In this document: positions 9,210 to 17,714 of the stretch, one piece after another
Layout: each line of letters begins with the position of its first letter
How positions within the stretch are numbered: position 1 is the stretch's first letter
Assembly: GCF_000312505.2 (NCBI RefSeq)
Contig: NZ_HG326224.1
Location: forward strand, 62,001-126,000
From: Fenollaria massiliensis
Lineage (GTDB): Bacteria > Bacillota > Clostridia > Tissierellales > Peptoniphilaceae
Direction: 5' to 3'
Length of the DNA: 64,000 nt
Program-made: the position numbers and the translations under genes
Notes under the pieces: model-generated
Told to the model about the DNA's origin: nothing
What the model saw: the letters and a program-made list of their open reading frames with translations, nothing else
The model's database searches: none

Positions 9210-9469
9210 TTAGCAAAGCTGCTAAGGCTGGCTCGCTTGAATCAAACGATTTGATGATAATGATAGAGCCTTCAGATAAACTCGATATCACATTGAACTC
9301 TGTAGTTAAAGAACAATACGGTGATATGATTTTGAAGGCTGTTAACGAAGTTCTTGAAGACGAAGGAGTTACTAAGGCAAACATCGTTATTGACGATAAA
9401 GGTGCATTAGACTTCACTATCAGAGCAAGAATGAGAACTGCAATCGAAAGGAGTCAAAATGAACTATAG
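9188..9469 (+). CDS. citD: Citrate/citramalate lyase acyl carrier protein (gamma subunit)
   Basis: CitD-type acyl carrier protein, 93 residues, carrying the 2'-(5''-phosphoribosyl)-3'-dephospho-CoA prosthetic group on a serine. The attachment-site region AKAGSLESNDLMI (Ser near residue 16) and the C-terminal IRARMRTAIERS are typical. In this operon it should serve citramalate lyase, which cleaves citramalate to acetate and pyruvate. It overlaps the gene before it by 22 nt and citE after it by 11 nt. The genes that make and attach the prosthetic group (citC, citX, citG types) are not in this window. Confidence 0.93.
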   Translation: MERKERVISKAAKAGSLESNDLMIMIEPSDKLDITLNSVVKEQYGDMILKAVNEVLEDEGVTKANIVIDDKGALDFTIRARMRTAIERSQNEL

Positions 9470-10328
9470 AACAATGTTATTTATGCCAGGTAATAATCCA
9501 GGCATGCTTCAATCGTCTGACATATTAGGTGCAGATGCTATAATTATAGACTTAGAAGATGCAGTATCATTACCTGAGAAAGACGCTGCAAGAGAGCTTG
9601 TTAAAGAATATTTAAAAACATTTAAATCTGAAGATAAAGGCGGCTCAGATATATATGTAAGAGTTAATCCTCTTGATACTGATTATTTTTATAAGGACCT
9701 AGATGCACTTAAAGGCTTAAATTTTGATGGAATCATGCTTGCTAAAGCATCTCAAGAATCAGTTGAAGCACTTTCAAAATATTTAGATGAAAATAATCAA
9801 AAATATGATATATTTTGCTTAATTGAAACATCTCAAGGCGTTGAAGATGCAAGAAATATCCTTGCAAAATCAAAAAGAGTTAAAGGTGTATTATTAGGAG
9901 CAGAAGATTTAACTTTAGACTTAGGAGCAAAAAGAACAAAAGAATCAGATGAAATTAAATACTCAAGAATGAGGATAGTTTCATGCGCAAAATCACTTGG
10001 CCTTCAAGCAGTTGACACTCCTTGGACAGATACAGATGATATCGAAGGTTTAATTATGGATACTAAGAAAGCTAAAGCCATGGGTATGACAGGTAAAGCG
10101 CTAATATCGCCAAGACACGTTGACCCAGTTAACGAAATATTCTCTCCAAGCAAAGAGGATGTTAATCATGCAGTCAGAGTTATGGAAGCTCTTAAAGATG
10201 CTAAAGAAAAAGGCCTTGGAGCGTTCTCGCTTGATGGTAAGATGGTTGACAGACCTATAATTTTAAGAGCAATAAATACATTAAAGATGTCTGGCAATTA
10301 TAAGGAGGAATATGATGAGCTTTTATAA
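9459..10328 (+). CDS. citE: Citramalate lyase beta subunit (CitE family)
   Basis: CitE-type lyase subunit of 289 residues, a TIM barrel of the HpcH/HpaI family. It cleaves citramalyl (or citryl)-ACP to acetyl-ACP plus pyruvate (or oxaloacetate). The motifs RTMLFMPGNNPGML at the N terminus, IIDLEDAVSLPEK, IYVRVNPLDT, CLIETSQGVEDARNI and LGAEDLTLDLG hold the Mg- and substrate-binding residues. Pathway context favours citramalate over citrate. It starts within the citD 3' end and its own end overlaps citF by 14 nt. Confidence 0.92.
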   Translation: MNYRTMLFMPGNNPGMLQSSDILGADAIIIDLEDAVSLPEKDAARELVKEYLKTFKSEDKGGSDIYVRVNPLDTDYFYKDLDALKGLNFDGIMLAKASQESVEALSKYLDENNQKYDIFCLIETSQGVEDARNILAKSKRVKGVLLGAEDLTLDLGAKRTKESDEIKYSRMRIVSCAKSLGLQAVDTPWTDTDDIEGLIMDTKKAKAMGMTGKALISPRHVDPVNEIFSPSKEDVNHAVRVMEALKDAKEKGLGAFSLDGKMVDRPIILRAINTLKMSGNYKEEYDELL

Positions 10329-11778
10329 TGATGATATTAAAATATTAGATAAAAAAGATTATCCTAAAAAAGAAGCAAAGCCAAGTAAAGTTTATGAAAG
10401 CATTAAAGATTTATTCGATAAGCTTGATTTAAAAGACGGTATAACAGTTTCTTCACACCATCACTTAAGAAATGGTGATGCAGTATTAAATATGATGATG
10501 CTTGAGCTTCAAAGAAGAGGTATCAAAGATATAACACTAGTTGCTTCATCTTTATTCCCAGTTCATAAAGAACTTATTCCTTTGCTTGAAGATGGCACTA
10601 TAACAAATATAATTACTTCATATATATCAGGTGATTTAGCAAAAGCTATTTCAAAAGGAAAATTAAAAGGCAAAATATTAATGCAATCACATGGCGGAAG
10701 AGCTAGAAGCATAATTGACAAAAACGTTGTGATTGACTACGCTTTTATCGCAGCACCATCATCTGACCCTATGGGAAATATCTCTGGAGTTAATGGCGAA
10801 GCGTCTTGCGGATCTATGGGATACGCTATAGCAGACGCAATTTATGCTAAAAAGAAAATTGCCATTACAGATACAATAGTATCTTATCCTAATTATCCAA
10901 GCGATATTACTGAAGATTATGTTGATTATATCTTAAAAGTAGATAGCATCGGCGATAAGAATGGTATTGTATCTGGTACAACAAAAGTTACTAAAGACCC
11001 AGTAGGATTAAAGATTGCTAAGGATACACTTAAGGTTATGAAAGCATCTGGCTTACTTAAAGATGGTTTTAGCTACCAAAGTGGCGCGGGCGGAATTTCA
11101 CTTGCCGTTACTGACTTTTTAAGAGATTACATGATTAAAGAAAATATCAAAGGATCATTTGCAAGTGGCGGTATAACAGGATATTTAACAGATATGCTTG
11201 AAGAAGGATTATTCACATCACTTTATGATGTACAATGCTTTGACCTTAAAGCAATTGAATCCATTAAAAAGAATGCTAATCACTTAAGAATGAGCGGTTC
11301 TGAATATGGTAATCCAGAGGTTTCAGCAGTTGTTGATAACCTTGATGTAGTTATATTAGGTGCTACTGAAATTGACCTTGATTTTAACGTTAACGTTATA
11401 ACAGGAGCTGATGGCGTCTTAATGGGCGGTTCAGGCGGTCACCAAGACACAGCAGCTGGAGCAAAGATGTCAATTATCGTTTCAAAACTATTCTCATCAA
11501 GACTACCAGTTATTAAAAACAGAGTAGATGTAATCGCTACACCAGGTACAACTATAGACGTACTTGTAACTGAAAGAGGTATAGCAGTTAATCCATTAAG
11601 ACAAGACTTAATAGAAAAGTTTAAAGAAAACGGTTTAAATGTTATGACTATACAAGAACTAAAAGCAATTGCAGATAATTTTATGGGTGAGCCTAAGGAA
11701 ATAAAGAAGAAAGATAGAATTATTGGCTACAGTGAATATAGAGACGGATCTATATTAGACGAAATTCATGAGGTGTAA
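10315..11778 (+). CDS. citF: Citramalate lyase alpha subunit (CitF family, acyl-ACP transferase)
   Basis: CitF-type subunit of 487 residues that exchanges acetyl-ACP with citramalate (or citrate) to form the substrate-loaded ACP. Family segments include VSSHHHLRNGDAVLNMMM, ISGVNGEASCGSMGYAIAD, GSGGHQDTAAGAKMSI and VITGADGVLMGG. Two adjacent ATGs exist; the second (10315) has AAGGAGG at the better spacing of 6 nt. It overlaps citE, and the stop TAA is followed at once by the PTS IIA gene, so all are in one transcript. Completes the gamma-beta-alpha set. Confidence 0.93.
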   Translation: MSFYNDDIKILDKKDYPKKEAKPSKVYESIKDLFDKLDLKDGITVSSHHHLRNGDAVLNMMMLELQRRGIKDITLVASSLFPVHKELIPLLEDGTITNIITSYISGDLAKAISKGKLKGKILMQSHGGRARSIIDKNVVIDYAFIAAPSSDPMGNISGVNGEASCGSMGYAIADAIYAKKKIAITDTIVSYPNYPSDITEDYVDYILKVDSIGDKNGIVSGTTKVTKDPVGLKIAKDTLKVMKASGLLKDGFSYQSGAGGISLAVTDFLRDYMIKENIKGSFASGGITGYLTDMLEEGLFTSLYDVQCFDLKAIESIKKNANHLRMSGSEYGNPEVSAVVDNLDVVILGATEIDLDFNVNVITGADGVLMGGSGGHQDTAAGAKMSIIVSKLFSSRLPVIKNRVDVIATPGTTIDVLVTERGIAVNPLRQDLIEKFKENGLNVMTIQELKAIADNFMGEPKEIKKKDRIIGYSEYRDGSILDEIHEV

Positions 11779-11779
11779 T

Positions 11780-12256
11780 ATGGGATTATTTTCAAAGAAA
11801 AAAGAACTTAATCTATACGCTCCAATCACGGGAGAGCTTATAGATATAACAGAAGTTAAAGACCAAGTGTTTTCACAAAAAATTCTTGGTGATGGCATAG
11901 CAATCGAACCAAAGGAAGGCGTTTTATATGCACCATTTGATTGCGAAGTCGTTCAATTGTTTCATACACTACACGCTATAGGATTAAAAGCAAAAGATGT
12001 TGAAATACTTGTTCACATAGGCATGGATACAGTTGAGCTTAACGGTGAAGGCTTCAAAGGCTTTGTCAATGAAGGCGACCATGTTAAAAAAGGTCAAAAA
12101 CTTATAGAGTTTGATATTGATTATATCAAATCTAAAGGTAAAGAAACTACTACACCTATAGTAATTACAAATATGGATCAAGTTAAATCTCTTGATAAAA
12201 GTGATAAAAAAGACGTCGTTGCTAATCAAGATTTAGCAGTTAAAATAAATTTATAA
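11780..12256 (+). CDS. Glucose-type PTS EIIA protein
   Basis: A stand-alone EIIA-Glc (Crr/PtsG-A type) phosphocarrier domain of about 158 residues. The core reads LYAPITGELIDI, IAIEPKEG, LYAPFDCEVV, and the phosphorylation-site segment EILVHIGMDTVEL, where the His of VHIG accepts phosphate; the supporting His is in FHTLHAIG. An upstream in-frame ATG (11768) inside citF is possible, but the ATG at 11780 follows GAGGTG with short spacing. No EIIB or EIIC gene is adjacent. Its position as last gene of a glutamate-catabolic operon suggests a regulatory link with sugar supply or supply of IIA to a distant permease; this is inference. Confidence 0.9.
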   Translation: MGLFSKKKELNLYAPITGELIDITEVKDQVFSQKILGDGIAIEPKEGVLYAPFDCEVVQLFHTLHAIGLKAKDVEILVHIGMDTVELNGEGFKGFVNEGDHVKKGQKLIEFDIDYIKSKGKETTTPIVITNMDQVKSLDKSDKKDVVANQDLAVKINL

Positions 12257-12270
12257 ATATAAAATAATTT

Positions 12271-12300
12271 GAGCGAGGCATATTATATACCTCGCTTTTT
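12271..12300 (+). terminator. Intrinsic terminator of the glutamate fermentation operon
   Basis: GCGAGG (12273-12278) pairs with CCTCGC (12290-12295), extended by outer A-T pairs, and is followed by TTTTT. It lies 15 nt after the PTS IIA stop codon. Confidence 0.92.
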
Positions 12301-12382
12301 ATTGTAGATGCGAAGCTATATATGACTAAGATCTATTTTAATTTTTAATAAAAAGAAAATATCTTTTATAAATAGAAAATGC

Positions 12383-12411
12383 TTGTAATTTATAAACTTA
12401 TATGTTATAAT
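12383..12411 (+). promoter_or_regulatory. Sigma-A promoter of the rpsB-tsf-pyrH-frr operon
   Basis: TTGTAA (12383-12388), a 17-nt spacer and TATAAT (12406-12411), with an extended TG at 12403-12404. This predicts a transcript start near 12418, about 100 nt before the rpsB start codon. Confidence 0.8.
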
Positions 12412-12429
12412 TGATTAGTAAAAATATGC

Positions 12430-12491
12430 ACACTTCACGATGTACGCCTCAGGTGCTAAACTTTAGTTAAGGCGGCAGGTGAATGAAGTGT
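12430..12491 (+). promoter_or_regulatory. Structured rpsB mRNA leader (candidate S2 autoregulatory element)
   Basis: The leader forms a closed two-helix structure: ACACTTCA (12430-12437) pairs with TGAAGTGT (12484-12491), and inside it CGCCT (12445-12449) pairs with AGGCG (12470-12474), with conserved-looking loops. It is GC-rich compared with its surroundings and ends about 28 nt before the rpsB start. Ribosomal protein operons often carry such protein-binding leaders; that S2 is the ligand is inference. Confidence 0.6.
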
Positions 12492-12519
12492 AAAGAAAAA
12501 AACTTGGAGGTAGAAAGAC

Positions 12520-13263
12520 ATGGCAGTAATTGCAATGAAAGACTTATTAGAAGCAGGTGTTCATTTCGGACACCAAACTAGAAGATGGAACCCTAAGATG
12601 GCTAGATTCATTTTCACAGAAAGAAACGGAATCTATATCATCGACCTACAAAAAACAGTTGATCAAGTTGAACAAGCTTACAAATTGATCAAGGATGTTG
12701 TTGAAGAAGGCGGAAAGGTTCTATTCGTAGGAACAAAGAAACAAGCTCAAGAAGCTATCGAATCAGAAGCTAAAAGATGCGATATGTATTACGTTAACCA
12801 AAGATGGTTAGGCGGTATGCTTACTAACTACAACACTATCAAGGGTAGAATTAAAAAACTTGAAGAGTACAACAAGATGGAAGAAGACGGTTCTTTAAGC
12901 GTTTTACCTAAGAAAGAAGTAGCTACTATCAGAGCTGAAAGAGAAAAATTAGCTAGATATCTAAACGGTATCAAAGATATGGACGGAATGCCACAATTAA
13001 TATTTGTAGTAGACCCTAAGAAAGAAAAGATTGCTATAAACGAAGCTAAAATTCTTGGTATACCAGTTGTTGGTTTAGTTGATACTAACTGCGATCCAGA
13101 TGAAGTTGATATAGCTATCCCTGGTAACGATGACGCTATCAGAGCGGTTAAGTTAATAACTGAAACTCTAGCAAATGCTGTTATCGAAGGAAAACAAGGC
13201 AAACAAGAGCATTCTGAAGAAAAAGTAGAAGAAAAAGAAGAAATAAATAACGAAGAAAACTAG
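12520..13263 (+). CDS. rpsB: 30S ribosomal protein S2
   Basis: Ribosomal protein S2 of the small subunit, 247 residues. The opening [22 protein letters not shown] is the family signature, followed by [26 protein letters not shown] and the C-terminal [25 protein letters not shown]. The acidic tail (about 226-247) is common in S2. GGAGGT precedes the start. First gene of rpsB-tsf-pyrH-frr, transcribed from the promoter at 12.4 kb through a structured leader. Codon use is strongly biased, as in highly expressed genes. Confidence 0.98.
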   Translation: MAVIAMKDLLEAGVHFGHQTRRWNPKMARFIFTERNGIYIIDLQKTVDQVEQAYKLIKDVVEEGGKVLFVGTKKQAQEAIESEAKRCDMYYVNQRWLGGMLTNYNTIKGRIKKLEEYNKMEEDGSLSVLPKKEVATIRAEREKLARYLNGIKDMDGMPQLIFVVDPKKEKIAINEAKILGIPVVGLVDTNCDPDEVDIAIPGNDDAIRAVKLITETLANAVIEGKQGKQEHSEEKVEEKEEINNEEN

Positions 13264-13272
13264 GAGGTAAAT

Positions 13273-13920
13273 ATGGCTATAAGTGCACAATTAATTAAGG
13301 AATTAAGAGAAAAAACTGGAGCAGGCATGATGGACTGCAAGAAGGTTTTAGTTGAAACAGATGGCGACATCGATAAAGCTATAGATCTTTTAAGAGAAAA
13401 AGGATTAGCTTCAGCTGAAAAGAAAGCATCAAGAATTGCGTCTGAAGGCTTAGTTGCTTCTTATATTCACTCAGGAAGAATTGGTGTTTTAGTTGAAGTT
13501 AACTCAGAAACTGACTTCGTGGCTAAGACAGATGAATTCAAAGAATTTGTAAAAGATATAGCTATGCAAGTAGCTGCATCAAACCCTGAATATCTATGCG
13601 AAGAAGATGTTCCTCAAGAAGCTATTGATAAAGAAAAAGAAGTTCTTATTCAACAAGCTATAAACGAAGGAAAACCTCAAAATATCGCTGAAAAGATGGT
13701 TGAAGGTAGAATGCATAAATTCTATGAAAGAGTATGCTTATTAGATCAACCATTCATCAAAGATCCAAGCATAACTGTAAATGATTTATTAAAAAATAAA
13801 ATCGCTAAGATTGGTGAAAACATCAAGATTAGACGTTTCGTTAGATACGAAGTTGGCGAAGGCTTAGAAAAGAGAGAAGAAGATTTTGCTGCTGAAGTAG
13901 CAAAACAAATGGGTCAATAA
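13273..13920 (+). CDS. tsf: Elongation factor Ts
   Basis: EF-Ts, the guanine nucleotide exchange factor that recycles EF-Tu, 215 residues. This is the shorter form usual in Gram-positive bacteria. The N-terminal UBA-like region contains [16 protein letters not shown], followed by [17 protein letters not shown] and [16 protein letters not shown], all diagnostic. A perfect AGGAGGT lies before the ATG, 9 nt after the rpsB stop. Cytoplasmic. Confidence 0.98.
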   Translation: MAISAQLIKELREKTGAGMMDCKKVLVETDGDIDKAIDLLREKGLASAEKKASRIASEGLVASYIHSGRIGVLVEVNSETDFVAKTDEFKEFVKDIAMQVAASNPEYLCEEDVPQEAIDKEKEVLIQQAINEGKPQNIAEKMVEGRMHKFYERVCLLDQPFIKDPSITVNDLLKNKIAKIGENIKIRRFVRYEVGEGLEKREEDFAAEVAKQMGQ

Positions 13921-13923
13921 TAT

Positions 13924-14631
13924 ATGGCTTTTAAAAGGATCGTTTTAAAACTAAGTGGTGAAGCTTTAGCTGGTAGTGCAAAGACTGGTATTGATAATGA
14001 AGTTATTAAGTCAATCGCTAAAAGAGTAAAGACTATCACTGAAATGGGTGTTGAAGTCGGTATAGTTGTAGGCGGAGGAAACTTCTGGAGAGGAAGAGAC
14101 TCATTAAATATACAAAGAGCAACATCTGACTATATGGGCATGCTAGGCACTGTCATGAATGCACTTGCGCTTCAAGACGCACTTGAGAAGATGGATGTAC
14201 TAACAAGAGTACAAACATCTATCGAGATGAGAGCTGTTGCCGAGCCATATATAAGAAGAAGAGCAATTAGACAACTAGAAAAGAAGATGGTTGTCATATT
14301 TGCTGCAGGAACTGGAAACCCTTATTTTTCAACTGATACGACAGCTGCGCTTAGAGCTGCTGAAATCAATGCAGAGGCTATACTATTAGCTAAGAAAGGT
14401 GTAGATGGTATCTATGACAGCGATCCAAAACAAAATAAAGATGCTAAAAAGTTTGAAAAACTATCTTATCTTGATATACTAAGTAAGAATTTAAAAATTA
14501 TGGATGCAACTGCAACATCTTTATGTATGGATAATAATATACCTCTTGTAGTATTTGGTATAGATGATCCGGATAATATTGTAAGGGTTGTTGAAGGTGA
14601 AAAGATAGGAACTATTGTAAAGGAGGATTAA
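13924..14631 (+). CDS. pyrH: Uridylate kinase (UMP kinase)
   Basis: UMP kinase phosphorylates UMP to UDP in pyrimidine nucleotide synthesis. 235 residues with the amino-acid-kinase fold: KLSGEALAG at the N terminus, [10 protein letters not shown] for phosphate binding, and [19 protein letters not shown], a classic PyrH segment. The start is 3 nt after the tsf stop and has no strong ribosome binding site, so translation is probably coupled. AAAGGAGG near its own 3' end serves frr. Confidence 0.97.
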   Translation: MAFKRIVLKLSGEALAGSAKTGIDNEVIKSIAKRVKTITEMGVEVGIVVGGGNFWRGRDSLNIQRATSDYMGMLGTVMNALALQDALEKMDVLTRVQTSIEMRAVAEPYIRRRAIRQLEKKMVVIFAAGTGNPYFSTDTTAALRAAEINAEAILLAKKGVDGIYDSDPKQNKDAKKFEKLSYLDILSKNLKIMDATATSLCMDNNIPLVVFGIDDPDNIVRVVEGEKIGTIVKED

Positions 14632-14632
14632 T

Positions 14633-15190
14633 ATGCCTGATAGATTTAGTCAAGAATATGAACCGAAGATGAATAAAACAATAGAAGTATTTAAAGAAGA
14701 TCTTAATTCTGTAAGAGCTGGTAGAGCTAACCCAGCATTACTTGATAAACTTATGGTTAGCTATTATGGTGTTATGACTCCATTGCAACAGCTTGCAAAC
14801 GTTTCAGCACCTGAAGCAAGATTACTTGTTATTCAACCGTATGATGCATCTACAATACCTGAAATTGAAAAAGAAATTCAAAAGTCAGACTTAGGCATCA
14901 CTCCATCAAATGATGGCAAACTAATTCGTTTACCGTTCCCTCAATTAACAGAGGATAGACGTAAAGAATTAACTAAGATAGTTTCTAAAAAAGGTGAAGA
15001 TACTAAGATTATTATAAGAAATCTAAGAAGAGACCTAATGGATTCTATTAAAAAGGCTGAAAAAGATGGAGATATCAGTGAAGATGACAGAAAGACATTT
15101 GAAGATGATGCACAAAAATTAACTGATAAATACACTGAAAAGATTGATGCAATTACAAAAGATAAACAAGCAGAATTAATGGAAGTGTAA
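14633..15190 (+). CDS. frr: Ribosome recycling factor
   Basis: RRF, which with EF-G splits post-termination ribosomes. 185 residues, standard length. The segments LNSVRAGRANPALLDKL, YYGVMTPLQQLANVSAPEARLL and LTEDRRKELTKIVSKKGEDTKI are diagnostic. The start overlaps the end of pyrH closely (ATG one base after its stop) and is served by AAAGGAGG. An intrinsic terminator follows. Confidence 0.98.
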   Translation: MPDRFSQEYEPKMNKTIEVFKEDLNSVRAGRANPALLDKLMVSYYGVMTPLQQLANVSAPEARLLVIQPYDASTIPEIEKEIQKSDLGITPSNDGKLIRLPFPQLTEDRRKELTKIVSKKGEDTKIIIRNLRRDLMDSIKKAEKDGDISEDDRKTFEDDAQKLTDKYTEKIDAITKDKQAELMEV

Positions 15191-15195
15191 AATAT

Positions 15196-15224
15196 TAACC
15201 CCCCTCTTTACAGGGGGGTTATTT
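15196..15224 (+). terminator. Intrinsic terminator or attenuator between frr and uppS
   Basis: TAACCCCCC (15196-15204) pairs with GGGGGGTTA (15213-15221), followed by TTT. The stem is strong but the T-tract is short, and uppS begins 18 nt later without a visible promoter, so some readthrough is likely. Confidence 0.8.
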
Positions 15225-15238
15225 ACAAGGAGATAGTT

Positions 15239-15916
15239 ATGATCCCAAATCACGTAGCAATAATTATGGATGGCAATGGCAGATGGGCAAAAAAGAGAAA
15301 TATGCCAAGAACTTATGGTCACAAAGAAGGTATGAACAGAGTTATAGAAAATGTAAGGTATGCCTCAGATGCAGGTATTAAATATCTTACTTTATATGCC
15401 TTTTCTAAAGAAAACTGGAAAAGACCAAAAGAAGAAGTATCTTTTTTGATGAAGCTAATAATTATTTATATCAATAGCCAAATAGACGAACTTGATAAAA
15501 ACAATGTTAAAATAGTTGTATCTGGTGATTTAGATGAAATATATCCTGAATCAAAAAAAGTTATTGATGGAGCCATAGAGAGAACTTCAAAAAACACAGG
15601 ACTTATTCTAAATATCTGCTTAAATTATGGTTCGAGAGATGAGATTATTAGAGCTATAAATCTTGCTCAAAAAGATGGAAGAGAAATTAATTCTTACGTA
15701 GATCTTAAAGAATATTTTTATAACTCATATATACCAGATCCTGATTTAATAATAAGAACGAGTGGAGAAGAGAGACTATCAAACTTTTTACTTATGCAAT
15801 CAGCTTACAGTGAACTTTATTTTACAGATAAACTTTGGCCAGACTTTCATAGAGATGATTTTGCTGAAGCATTAGAAAATTTTGCCAGAAGACATAGAAG
15901 ATACGGAGGAATATAA
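15239..15916 (+). CDS. uppS: Undecaprenyl diphosphate synthase (cis-prenyltransferase)
   Basis: The cis-prenyltransferase that makes the C55 lipid carrier diphosphate for cell wall synthesis. 225 residues, slightly short for the family (about 245). HVAIIMDGNGRWAKKR holds the catalytic Asp and diphosphate-binding loop; TLYAFSKENWKRP, RTSGEERLSNFLL and the C-terminal FARRHRRYGG are conserved. AAGGAGA precedes the ATG. Its TAA overlaps the cdsA ATG by one base. Cytoplasmic, membrane-associated. Confidence 0.97.
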   Translation: MIPNHVAIIMDGNGRWAKKRNMPRTYGHKEGMNRVIENVRYASDAGIKYLTLYAFSKENWKRPKEEVSFLMKLIIIYINSQIDELDKNNVKIVVSGDLDEIYPESKKVIDGAIERTSKNTGLILNICLNYGSRDEIIRAINLAQKDGREINSYVDLKEYFYNSYIPDPDLIIRTSGEERLSNFLLMQSAYSELYFTDKLWPDFHRDDFAEALENFARRHRRYGGI

Positions 15917-16680
15917 TGAAGAGCTTTTATAAAAGACTAATAACAACAGTAGTGGCGCTTTTACTACTAGGCCTTGTAATCTATGATATGAATCATATCT
16001 ATAGATTTGCCATCTTTTTATTTGCTTCGTTAGCTTCATATGAAGTTTTGCACATGATGACAGACTCAAGAAAAAAACTTACATGTATTCTAGCTATTAT
16101 GCTAAATCTCATCCTATACATTAATATATACACATCATTTATGCCAAATATGCATATTTTTGTTTTGATGCTTATATTATTTTCAATAATAAGTGTTTTG
16201 GATAAAGAATTTTCGTCTAGAAGCTTTATTAGCTTAATTTTTACTACATGTTTTATAATTATGCCATTTACAATGTTCTATAATATTGCAGATAGAAGTA
16301 AACTTATACTTGTATTTTTAATATCTACATCAAGCGATATCTTTGCTTATGTATTTGGCTCACTCTTTGGTAAACATAAACTAATAGAAAGAATCAGCCC
16401 TAATAAAACAATTGAGGGTTCTGTTGGCTCGTACATAACAAGTCTAGCTATAACATATCTTTATATTAGCTATTTTAATTTAAAAAGCAATCCTTATTAT
16501 ATAATTGGTTTAATTTTAGCACCTATAGTTGCTCAATTTGGTGATTTAATTTTCTCTAAGCTTAAGAGATATTATAATATTAAGGACTACGGATACATAT
16601 TCCCAGGACATGGAGGCATAATGGATAGATTTGATAGCATTTTATTGGTATGCCCCTTTGTAATAATCTGTTTTTTTTAA
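15916..16680 (+). CDS. cdsA: Phosphatidate cytidylyltransferase
   Basis: CDP-diglyceride synthase, an integral membrane enzyme making CDP-diacylglycerol from phosphatidate and CTP. 254 residues with about seven hydrophobic segments. The CDS signature at the C terminus is present as SKLKRYYNIKDYGYIFPGHG followed by GIMDRFDS, and ERISPNKTIEGSVGS lies before it. In many Firmicutes dxr follows cdsA; here rseP follows directly after 14 nt. Confidence 0.95.
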   Translation: MKSFYKRLITTVVALLLLGLVIYDMNHIYRFAIFLFASLASYEVLHMMTDSRKKLTCILAIMLNLILYINIYTSFMPNMHIFVLMLILFSIISVLDKEFSSRSFISLIFTTCFIIMPFTMFYNIADRSKLILVFLISTSSDIFAYVFGSLFGKHKLIERISPNKTIEGSVGSYITSLAITYLYISYFNLKSNPYYIIGLILAPIVAQFGDLIFSKLKRYYNIKDYGYIFPGHGGIMDRFDSILLVCPFVIICFF

Positions 16681-16694
16681 GGAGCAATTGATTT

Positions 16695-17714
16695 ATGAGT
16701 ATAATAGTAGCATTTTTAGTATTTTTAACTTTAGTAACAATTCACGAGTTTGGTCATTTTATTTTGGCTAAGTGGGCTGGCATCAAGGTCAACGAGTTTG
16801 CTGTTGGCATGGGTCCAGCTATATTAAAGAAACAAAAAGGTGAGACTCTTTATTCACTTAGAATTTTTCCTCTTGGCGGTTACTGTGCCATGGAAGGTGA
16901 GGATGAAGACAGCGCTGACGAAAGAAGTTTTGATAACGCTAAAGCATATAAGAGGCTTGTAGTTATACTAGCAGGAGCCTTTATGAATATGCTGTTAGCG
17001 GTAGTGGCTTTTCTTATTGTGAATATGCAAAGTGGCTTCACTGACTTAAGTATTGATAAAATTGAAGCTAATTCTCCAGCATATATTGCCGGTATACAAG
17101 AAAATGATGAGATAATTTCATATAATGGTAAAAAGCCATTATTATTTTTAGAATTAAGAAATATGATAATTAATTCTAAAAATGAGAGTGATACACTTAC
17201 TTTGAAAAGAGATGGAAAACTTATAAACGTAGAAATAAAACCAGAGCTAGCAACTATAGAGGATAACGGGAAAACTATCGAATATAAAAAGATTGGCATA
17301 ATGCCTAAGGTGCGTTATGACTTTTTTGGTGCTTTTAAAGAGAGCATCAATACATGTAGATACGCCTTTAGATCAATGTTTGATTTTTTAGGCAGAGCTT
17401 TTAAAGGGAACGTCAAGAAAAATGAAGTTTCAGGACCTGTTGTCATAATTAAAACTATAGCAAGTGCAGCTAAAGTTGGTTTTAGCTCAGTTATGTTTTT
17501 ATTGGGACTAATAAGCATAAACCTTGCTTTCTTTAATCTATTACCATTCCCAGCATTAGATGGCGGCAAGGCGGTTTTTATCTTATTTGAGATGATAACA
17601 GGAATTAAACCGAATAAAAAAGTAGAGTATATCGTAAATATAGTTGGATTTTCATTACTAATACTTTTATTCTTATTTGTGACTTATAATGACATTAAAG
17701 GATTGATTAGATGA
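16695..17714 (+). CDS. rseP: Site-2 zinc metalloprotease RseP/RasP (M50B)
   Basis: An intramembrane zinc protease for regulated proteolysis of anti-sigma factors and remnant signal peptides. 339 residues. The zinc-binding HEFGH is in the first membrane helix (residues about 18-22), a single PDZ domain lies at about 115-190 (SPAYIAGIQENDEIIS), and the third metal ligand is in NLLPFPALDGGK near the C terminus. AAGGAG lies upstream. The last 4 nt overlap the ispG start (ATGA). Confidence 0.96.
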   Translation: MSIIVAFLVFLTLVTIHEFGHFILAKWAGIKVNEFAVGMGPAILKKQKGETLYSLRIFPLGGYCAMEGEDEDSADERSFDNAKAYKRLVVILAGAFMNMLLAVVAFLIVNMQSGFTDLSIDKIEANSPAYIAGIQENDEIISYNGKKPLLFLELRNMIINSKNESDTLTLKRDGKLINVEIKPELATIEDNGKTIEYKKIGIMPKVRYDFFGAFKESINTCRYAFRSMFDFLGRAFKGNVKKNEVSGPVVIIKTIASAAKVGFSSVMFLLGLISINLAFFNLLPFPALDGGKAVFILFEMITGIKPNKKVEYIVNIVGFSLLILLFLFVTYNDIKGLIR

